Shown here piece after piece: positions 4,620 through 9,758 of a stretch of DNA of 9,758 nt (position 1 is its first letter; each line of letters opens with the position of its first letter). Both the position numbers and the translations under genes were made by a program. Origin of the DNA: DAISWO01 sp036826295. Its GTDB lineage: Bacteria; Patescibacteriota; Saccharimonadia; Saccharimonadales; JAGQNJ01. Location of the stretch: the NCBI GenBank assembly GCA_036826295.1, contig DAISWO010000010.1, positions 1-9,758 of the forward strand, read 5' to 3'. Below the pieces are notes generated by a model. The model had not been told where the DNA came from and made no database searches. It saw only the letters and a program-made list of their open reading frames with translations.

Positions 4620-5183
4620 ATGTTTATTGTTTTAGGGATTATTGCGCTAGTACTAATCGTTGGAGTATTGATATATAACGGACTGATTCGGTCTAAGATT
4701 CGTGTAGATGAGGCTTGGAGCGACATTACCGTTCAGCTTAAAAGACGGGCTGATCTAATACCTAATTTGGTAAAGACGGTCAAAGGTTATGCAAAACACG
4801 AGAAAGGTGTATTTGAGCAAGTAACCAAAGCCAGAAGTGATGTTATGTCGGCTAAAGGTCCAGCGGATACTGCCGCTGCGGAAGGTGGCTTTCAGGAGGC
4901 TCTAAAGAGTTTGTTCGCTGTTGCCGAGGCGTATCCCGACCTAAAGGCTAACCAGAACTTCCAAGGGTTACAGGACGAACTGACTGACACAGAAGACAAG
5001 ATCCAGGCATCACGACGTTTTTACAATGGATCTGTCCGTGATTTCAACACAAAGTTACAGGTTTTTCCAACTAGTATTCTTGGTGGAATGCTAGGCTTTA
5101 AGTCGAGAGAGTTTTTTGAAGTTGATGATAGCGAAAAAGCTAAAATTGACAAGCCTACTGATGTAAGTTTTGACGAAAAATAA
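4620..5183 (+). CDS. lemA: LemA family membrane-anchored protein
   Basis: The protein has 187 residues, the usual LemA length. An N-terminal membrane helix (2-19) ends in 'YNGLI', matching the family's short N-terminus and YNxLV-like junction. A long helical domain follows, with the signature 'VDEAWSDITVQLKRRADLIPNLV' region (29-51), 'GYAKHEKGVFEQVTKAR' (57-72), 'NFQGLQDELTDTEDKI' (113-128), and 'SRRFYNGSVRDFNTKLQVFP' (131-150). LemA proteins often sit beside the membrane protease HtpX, as here, and are thought to assist or modulate membrane quality control; the exact role is not settled. It is the first gene of an apparent four-gene operon, with 12 bp to htpX. Confidence 0.96.
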   Translation: MFIVLGIIALVLIVGVLIYNGLIRSKIRVDEAWSDITVQLKRRADLIPNLVKTVKGYAKHEKGVFEQVTKARSDVMSAKGPADTAAAEGGFQEALKSLFAVAEAYPDLKANQNFQGLQDELTDTEDKIQASRRFYNGSVRDFNTKLQVFPTSILGGMLGFKSREFFEVDDSEKAKIDKPTDVSFDEK

Positions 5184-5195
5184 GCGCGAATAACA

Positions 5196-6065
5196 ATGTA
5201 TTCAGAGATATCCGCCAACAAGCGAAAAACTGTTTTTATGATGTTCATGTTTATCATATTAGTGTCTGTGCTTGGCTGGATTTTTGGACAATTTTTTAAT
5301 AACCAGTACCTGACTTATTATGTTCTAATCGGGGCTTTGGTCTATGTATTAATTAGTTATTTCAATAGTTCAAAGATGGCATTAGGGCTAAATAAAGCAA
5401 GGGAAATTTCAAAAAAAGATAACCCTCGGCTATTTAGGATTGTAGAGAATCTAGCGATTACAGATGGGTTGCCTACTCCAAAAATCTACGTGATAGATGA
5501 TAAGGCCTTAAATGCTTTTGCTACTGGCCGTGATCCTGAGCACTCTTCGGTTGCGGTTACGACTGGCTTACTTGAGGTTCTTGACGATCAGGAGTTAGAA
5601 GGTGTAATGGCCCACGAGCTTGGCCATGTAAAAAACTATGACATTCGGGTGTCGATGATTGTTTTTGCGCTTGTGGCTGTGGTGGCGATAATTTCAGATA
5701 TTATGATAAGGTCAGTTTGGTTTAGGGACACCGATGAAGACAATCAAGCTTTTTTCTTGATTGGAATACTCATTGCGGTACTGGCCCCGATTGCGGCGAT
5801 GTTGATACAGCTCTCAATCTCTAGGAAACGGGAGTATTTAGCAGATGCAACTGGCGCATTAACTACTCGGTATCCCGAAGGCTTAGCGAGTGCGCTTGAG
5901 AAACTCAAGGCTGGTGGCACAACTCTTAGGGCACAGAATAAATCAACCGCACATCTATTCTTTGCTAACCCTCTAAAAAAAGGTGGATTATCGAATCTGT
6001 TTAGTACACATCCACCGATTGACGATAGAATTAAGAGGCTAAATGAAATGGGGGGCAGACAATAA
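5196..6065 (+). CDS. htpX: HtpX membrane zinc metalloprotease (M48)
   Basis: The protein has 289 residues, full length for the family. Two N-terminal helices (about 12-30 and 37-55) and two later ones (about 152-172 and 186-206) flank the catalytic motif HELGH (140-144), whose His140 and His144 bind zinc and Glu141 acts as base. Glu213 in 'SRKREYLAD' (209-217) is the expected third ligand. Other conserved blocks are 'DDKALNAFATG' (101-111) and the C-terminal 'FSTHPPIDDRIKRLNEM' (269-285). HtpX degrades damaged or misassembled membrane proteins from the cytoplasmic side. The MYSEISANKR start matches the family's usual N-terminus, although no strong Shine-Dalgarno precedes it, so translation may be coupled to lemA. 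Confidence 0.97.
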   Translation: MYSEISANKRKTVFMMFMFIILVSVLGWIFGQFFNNQYLTYYVLIGALVYVLISYFNSSKMALGLNKAREISKKDNPRLFRIVENLAITDGLPTPKIYVIDDKALNAFATGRDPEHSSVAVTTGLLEVLDDQELEGVMAHELGHVKNYDIRVSMIVFALVAVVAIISDIMIRSVWFRDTDEDNQAFFLIGILIAVLAPIAAMLIQLSISRKREYLADATGALTTRYPEGLASALEKLKAGGTTLRAQNKSTAHLFFANPLKKGGLSNLFSTHPPIDDRIKRLNEMGGRQ

Positions 6066-6066
6066 A

Positions 6067-6993
6067 ATGGCAACTAAAAACAAAAAAACAGTACGAAAAC
6101 TTCATCAGCCGGGATACAAATCTTTTCGGTTGCAAAAGCGCATAAAAAGTAATCAGCCAAAATTACCTTCATCTTGGGATTTGTTAAAAAAAACCTTTAA
6201 TACGCTAAAATCTAACAAAAAATTCTTTGGGATAATTACTTTCATAAACGCGATTTTTTCTTTTATTTTCATCCGAAGCGCTGGGGCCTCGGTAGATGTT
6301 GTTGGGTTAAAACAAACATATCAAACAATTCTAGGACAAGGTGGTGGACTGGCTAGTGATATTGCTCTGTTTGGTGTGCTAGTCGGTAGCAGTGGACCAG
6401 ATGGAGATAGTCAGGGTATGTACCAAATTATTTTAGCCATAGTTTTTAGCTTAGCATTAATTTATGGGCTCAGACACATATATTCGGATAGCAAAGAAAA
6501 ATTAAGTGCCAAGCGTTCGTTATACGAGGGTATGGCCCCAATTATTCCGTTTATTCTTGTCCTGATAGTTATCGGTCTACAGCTATTGCCATTAAGTATT
6601 GGTAGTAGCCTGTATTCTACGGTAGTAAATAATGGGTTGGCGGTCTCTACTCTAGAAAAAGCCCTATGGCTAATTATGCTTGTTCTACTATGCCTATTAT
6701 CGTTGTATATGATTGCCTCGTCGATATTCGCACTTTACATCGTGACTCTGCCACGCATGACTCCAATAAAAGCTCTGCGATCTGCAAGAGACTTAGTAAG
6801 ATACCGGAGATGGACCGTTATGAGAAAGATCATTGCTTTGCCAATATTTGTAATGCTAATATTTGGGCTAATTATTCTGCCAATGATAGCTTTATTGCCC
6901 CGTTTTGCTGAGATTGTGTTCTTTATATTAACTTTGTTAATCTTGCCTTTTGTTCACGCATATATTTATAGTTTGTATCGAAAGTTATTATGA
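6067..6993 (+). CDS. Polytopic membrane protein of unknown function
   Basis: The protein has 308 residues. A long basic cytoplasmic N-terminus (1-45, rich in Lys and Arg) precedes about five to six membrane helices: roughly 51-68, 90-102 (weak), 117-135, 155-178, 195-222 and 256-303 (two helices). Between the last helix groups lies a basic loop, 'RSARDLVRYRRWTVMRK' (about 238-254), similar in style to interface loops in DUF975 or GDPD-type membrane domains; that resemblance is weak. I do not recognise a family. ATG 6067 is preferred over the in-frame ATG 6043 because 6043 lies inside htpX, and a G-rich stretch at 6050-6055 could serve as ribosome binding site. It starts 1 bp after the htpX stop and overlaps ligA by 4 bp (ATGA), so it is translated as part of the operon. 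Confidence 0.85.
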   Translation: MATKNKKTVRKLHQPGYKSFRLQKRIKSNQPKLPSSWDLLKKTFNTLKSNKKFFGIITFINAIFSFIFIRSAGASVDVVGLKQTYQTILGQGGGLASDIALFGVLVGSSGPDGDSQGMYQIILAIVFSLALIYGLRHIYSDSKEKLSAKRSLYEGMAPIIPFILVLIVIGLQLLPLSIGSSLYSTVVNNGLAVSTLEKALWLIMLVLLCLLSLYMIASSIFALYIVTLPRMTPIKALRSARDLVRYRRWTVMRKIIALPIFVMLIFGLIILPMIALLPRFAEIVFFILTLLILPFVHAYIYSLYRKLL

Positions 6994-9011
6994 TAGCCGA
7001 TGATCCTAAAGAGCGGATCGATAAGTTAGTCAGTCAGCTACAAGAGTATTCGTACGAATACTACGTGCTAGACAATCCAAGTATAGATGATGCAGTATAC
7101 GATGGCTTGATTAATGAGCTGAAAACCCTTGAAAAACAACATCCAGAATTGGTGCGATCAGACAGTCCGACAAGCAGATTGCATAGCTCGCCTTTAGACA
7201 AATTTAGCAAAGTTGAACACTCTCGGCCGATGATATCTCTTAACGATGTTTTCTCTCGATCTGATGTTGAAGCCTGGATTAAAAGGATAGATAAATTACT
7301 GCCGGGTAAGCGACACGAGTTTTTTTGTGACAGCAAGAAAGACGGCTTGGCCTGTGCACTGATATATGTCGATGGCGTGTATAGACAAGCGATAACCAGA
7401 GGTGATACTAGGATTGGTGAAGATGTCACCGAGAACGTCCGCACAATAAAAAATGTACCAAAACGGCTACGACAAAGTACTGATAATCAGCAGTTTTTAT
7501 CTGGCAGAACAGAAATTCGCGGCGAAATTGTTATGTATAAAAAAGATTTTGAAAAACTTAATAACATTAGAGAGACCGAAGGCTTGCCAATTTTTGCAAA
7601 TCCTAGAAATTTGAGTGCCGGAACTATTAGGCAACTTGATCCTCAGCTTGTCGCTGAGAGGCCTTTGCAATTTCTTGGATATGATTTGATGAGGGATGAG
7701 GAAAATGAAGTAAAAACAAATATGTTTGCCTATCAAGCCATGACGTCTTTAGGAATCACACGCAGCCCAGAAGCTGAAGTATTTAGTGACATTGATGACG
7801 TTATGAACTACATCGATAAATGGGAAACAGAAAGACACAATCTACCTTACATTACGGATGGAATTGTCATAAAGGTTAACGATCGAAAGTTGTATAAAGA
7901 ACTTGGTGTTGTGGGGAAAAATCCTCGGGGTGCAGTTGCCTACAAATATCCCGCTGAGCAGGCTACTACTGTCGTAAAGGATATTGTAATTAGTATAGGC
8001 AGGACGGGTGCGGCGACACCTGTGGCTGTTTTTAATCCGGTAGTTGTCGCTGGTTCTACGGTTAAGCACGCTAGTCTTCATAACGCCGATGAAATTTCCA
8101 GAAAAGACGTAAGAATTGGCGACACGGTGGTTATCTATAAGGCTGGCGATATTATTCCCCAAATTGAATCAGTGATTACGAAATTGCGACCCAAAAATGC
8201 TAAAAAAATAGATTTTGAAGCAGAATTAAAGCGTCAATATCCAGAACTAGATTTTGAAAGATCAAAAGGTGAGGTTGTATATCGTGCTAAAGGATTGAAT
8301 GGTCCGATTATTCTAAAGCGAGGAGTAGCCCATTACGCCAGCAAAGGCGCATTAGATATCGACACGCTGGGGGAGAAAAATGTCGATGCGCTCGTTGACG
8401 CAGGCTTAGTTAGCGACATCGCAGACATTTATAGACTCAAACAAAGCGATCTAGAAAAACTAGATCGCTTTGCAGAGCTATCCGCCAAGAATCTAGTCTC
8501 GGCAGTTAATAACTCTAAAAAACCAAGTCTGGAGCGGTTTTTGTTTGGTTTAGGTATACGTCATGTTGGTCAACAGACAGCGATTGATTTATGTGAAGAG
8601 TTTGGATCACTACAAAAACTTCGCGAAGCGTCGATTGACAAGTTATTAGCCGTAGATAATATTGGCGAAATTGTGGCCGAATCAGTAGTAGCGTGGTTCG
8701 CTGATCCTGATAACAATAATTTGTTAAAAAAGCTTGAATCGCTTGAAGTTAAGCCACATTACTCTTCACGAAAAAAAGGCAAATTGGCAGGTAAAAGATT
8801 CGCTATCACGGGAACGCTTGAATCGACTAGCCGAGATTTGGCTGCCGAGAAGATACGGACACTAGGCGGTACATTTCAATCAAGTGTCGGTAAAGATACC
8901 GATTATTTAGTAGTCGGAAAAAATGTTGGTGCCAGTAAACTTCAGAAAGCTAGAGTTTATCAAGTTGAGACTCTGACAGAAAGTCAGTTAAATCGACTTC
9001 TGGTTGGCTAA
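6990..9011 (+). CDS. ligA: NAD-dependent DNA ligase lacking zinc-finger cysteines
   Basis: The protein has 673 residues, normal LigA length. It seals nicks in DNA using NAD+. Domain order is complete. Ia covers about 5-70 ('YEYYVLDNPSIDDAVYD', 22-38). The adenylation domain has nucleophile Lys116 in SKKDG (115-119), 'TRGDTRIGEDVTENVRTI' (136-153), 'RGEI' (177-180), 'FANPRNLSAGTIRQLD' (202-217), 'DGIVIKVND' (290-298) and 'AYKYPAEQA' (317-325). The OB fold holds 'GRTGAATPVAVFNPV' (337-351) and 'HASLHNADEI' (360-369). Four HhH motifs span about 455-580 and a BRCT domain about 598-672. The zinc-finger region (about 411-445) keeps its length, but all four ligand cysteines are absent: CPxC is replaced by 'YPEL' (417-420), and the RCxN and CPAQ blocks by 'RAKG' and 'GPII'. 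The usual 'PRWA' is 'PRGA' (312-315). The start overlaps the upstream stop (ATGA). Confidence 0.97.
   Translation: MIADDPKERIDKLVSQLQEYSYEYYVLDNPSIDDAVYDGLINELKTLEKQHPELVRSDSPTSRLHSSPLDKFSKVEHSRPMISLNDVFSRSDVEAWIKRIDKLLPGKRHEFFCDSKKDGLACALIYVDGVYRQAITRGDTRIGEDVTENVRTIKNVPKRLRQSTDNQQFLSGRTEIRGEIVMYKKDFEKLNNIRETEGLPIFANPRNLSAGTIRQLDPQLVAERPLQFLGYDLMRDEENEVKTNMFAYQAMTSLGITRSPEAEVFSDIDDVMNYIDKWETERHNLPYITDGIVIKVNDRKLYKELGVVGKNPRGAVAYKYPAEQATTVVKDIVISIGRTGAATPVAVFNPVVVAGSTVKHASLHNADEISRKDVRIGDTVVIYKAGDIIPQIESVITKLRPKNAKKIDFEAELKRQYPELDFERSKGEVVYRAKGLNGPIILKRGVAHYASKGALDIDTLGEKNVDALVDAGLVSDIADIYRLKQSDLEKLDRFAELSAKNLVSAVNNSKKPSLERFLFGLGIRHVGQQTAIDLCEEFGSLQKLREASIDKLLAVDNIGEIVAESVVAWFADPDNNNLLKKLESLEVKPHYSSRKKGKLAGKRFAITGTLESTSRDLAAEKIRTLGGTFQSSVGKDTDYLVVGKNVGASKLQKARVYQVETLTESQLNRLLVG
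7045..7062. repeat. 18-bp perfect palindrome in ligA
   Basis: AGTATTCGT is followed directly by its exact reverse complement ACGAATACT. It encodes part of the conserved EYSYEYY region, so the protein constrains the sequence, but the perfect symmetry also needs matching third-codon positions. Confidence 0.8.
8442..8472. repeat. 13-bp perfect inverted repeat in ligA
   Basis: CAAAGCGATCTAG (8442-8454) and CTAGATCGCTTTG (8460-8472) are exact reverse complements around an AAAAA loop. They lie in the linker before the HhH region (residues about 485-495, QSDLEKLDRFA). The stem would be very stable in RNA or as a DNA cruciform. Confidence 0.85.
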
Positions 9012-9059
9012 GATTTGTACTTAATTAGGAAATGCTATCAAAGATGTTATGTATACAAT

Positions 9060-9088
9060 TTGCTCATTTAAAAAGACGAGCATATAAT
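9060..9088 (+). promoter_or_regulatory. Promoter for the 9124 gene with internal inverted repeat
   Basis: A perfect TATAAT (9083-9088) lies 17 bp after TTGCTC (9060-9065). TGCTC (9061-9065) and GAGCA (9078-9082) form an inverted repeat spanning the spacer, well placed for an operator. A leader of about 28 nt carries AAAGGA (9113-9117 region) before ATG 9124. Confidence 0.65.
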
Positions 9089-9123
9089 TTTAAAGAATAA
9101 GAAATAAACAAAAAGGACTACCA

Positions 9124-9678
9124 ATGAAAAATATATTGAAGCGAATTTTCAGCAAACGTAATCTAATGGTGTTATTCGTCGTAGTAGTAATTGGGCTATT
9201 TGCCTATATTTTAAACGATCTTAAAGCAATCCGTCGAGATTTGTATGCGGTGAGGGATGATTATTATAATTTGAATAACAAGCAAGAAGATCCTTCGAAA
9301 TATGCACCGACATACACAATTGTTTCTCAGGAAGTTAAAAACATAGGTATTTATGATGACAAGGCTAACATCAACAACACTTCTTCCAGCGTTATATATA
9401 AGCCTGCAAAAGTTCGTGTGGTAAAAGTTGAAGCTAAAAATAATACAAAATCAGTGCAGACTGCCGATTCTGGGGGGCTAGGATATGCGGATAAAAACGG
9501 AGTAGTAGTGATGCCCGTTCAGGTTGATCCGAAGGACGATCTTAATGAGGTCCCGAATACCACATATGCTCAAATTATCCCTGGTGGATCAACGCAGTTT
9601 TATATTTATTTCTTAGATACAGGTAAGAATATAGAGAGTCTATATAGCAACGGATTTTACAGTGGCGGCATGGAGTAA
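9124..9678 (+). CDS. Membrane-anchored extracytoplasmic protein, unknown function
   Basis: The protein has 184 residues. A basic N-terminus (MKNILKRIFSKRN) precedes one membrane helix (14-30). A short charged, possibly coiled-coil stretch follows (31-50, LKAIRRDLYAVRDDYYNL), then a beta-rich outer domain (about 60-184). The pattern 'VRVVKVEAKNNTKSVQ' (97-112) with a later 'IIPGGSTQFYIYF' (151-163) resembles Ig-like DUF4352-type domains, in which a conserved strand and a turn before 'pG....yF' recur. This comparison is weak. It has its own promoter and Shine-Dalgarno and converges on tRNA-Ala. No enzyme motif is visible; a structural or adhesive surface role is possible but unproven. Confidence 0.85.
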   Translation: MKNILKRIFSKRNLMVLFVVVVIGLFAYILNDLKAIRRDLYAVRDDYYNLNNKQEDPSKYAPTYTIVSQEVKNIGIYDDKANINNTSSSVIYKPAKVRVVKVEAKNNTKSVQTADSGGLGYADKNGVVVMPVQVDPKDDLNEVPNTTYAQIIPGGSTQFYIYFLDTGKNIESLYSNGFYSGGME

Positions 9679-9680
9679 TC

Positions 9681-9757
9681 TGGTGGAGCATAAGGGATTC
9701 GAACCCTTGACCTCTTCCATGCCATGGAAGCGCGCTAGCCAACTGCGCCAATGCCCC
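9681..9757 (-). tRNA. tRNA-Ala(GGC)
   Basis: Read on the minus strand, acceptor GGGGCAT/ATGCTCC contains the G3-U70 wobble that marks alanine tRNAs, with discriminator A and encoded CCA. The anticodon stem CTTCC/GGAAG holds loop ATGGCAT, anticodon GGC. The D loop AGTTGGCTA and T loop TTCGAAT are canonical. The gene is complete, ends 2 bp from the convergent 9124 gene's stop, and shows no terminator within the window. Confidence 0.97.
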
Positions 9758-9758
9758 T

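Noticed and set aside
6043..6066. Upstream start for the membrane protein
   Set aside because: It lies inside the last codons of htpX; the ATG at 6067, 1 bp after the htpX stop, fits the operon better.
6991..6993. UGA reassigned as glycine, as in some other Patescibacteria
   Set aside because: TGA here ends the membrane gene exactly at the ligA overlap, and no recognisable gene contains an internal TGA, so the standard code fits.
7061..7444. 127-residue minus-strand ORF
   Set aside because: It is antisense to the conserved adenylation domain of ligA and has no supporting signals.
1..9758. CRISPR array, insertion sequence or toxin-antitoxin pair
   Set aside because: No regularly spaced repeats, transposase motifs or paired small ORFs with such signatures were seen.

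Overview
The window looks like a chromosomal segment from a Patescibacteria (CPR) bacterium, most likely Candidatus Saccharibacteria (TM7). The reasons are moderately low GC, short intergenic gaps, an N-terminal 'GFSHTIVLIIVVVIG'-type membrane anchor, a DUF5679-type mini zinc-ribbon protein, a lemA-htpX pair, and a mix of leaderless and Shine-Dalgarno-led genes. The standard code appears to be used, with TAA, TAG and TGA all ending recognisable genes. The lineage call is inference from recalled family traits, not from a database search.

Layout. Positions 1-70 hold a tRNA-Gly(GCC) that lacks its first 7 nt at the window edge, followed by a strong hairpin terminator. Positions 104-750 are an accessory-looking strip: two hairpin-rich non-coding stretches, each ending in a copy of the tRNA-Gly 3' tail (237-253 and 684-700), with one small two-helix membrane ORF (264-506) and its terminator between them. 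This resembles a tRNA-associated integration hotspot or scar. Positions 751-3373 carry an envelope-oriented set: a membrane-anchored M23-like protein that has lost its HxH zinc motif, the DUF5679 mini protein, a membrane-anchored SGNH hydrolase, and an exported L,D-transpeptidase with a peptidoglycan-binding domain. Positions 3450-4313 encode a polytopic membrane protein with an internal two-fold repeat. A tRNA-Cys/tRNA-Leu pair follows. Then comes a tight operon, lemA-htpX-(membrane protein)-ligA (4620-9011; gaps of 12 bp, 1 bp and a 4-bp overlap). A small anchored extracytoplasmic protein (9124-9678) and a convergent tRNA-Ala(GGC) close the window.

Most worth a second look: (1) tRNA-Gly replaces the near-universal G19-C56 elbow pair with U19-A56, a two-base compensatory change; (2) tRNA-Cys has a T-loop without TTC/A58 (GGCGGTA), apparently matched by A18; (3) LigA retains its catalytic and other domains but has none of the four zinc-finger cysteines; (4) tRNA 3' tails are repeated in tandem around hairpin-rich DNA; (5) ligA contains two near-perfect long inverted repeats. 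I did not find a CRISPR array, an insertion sequence or a complete defence or secretion system.
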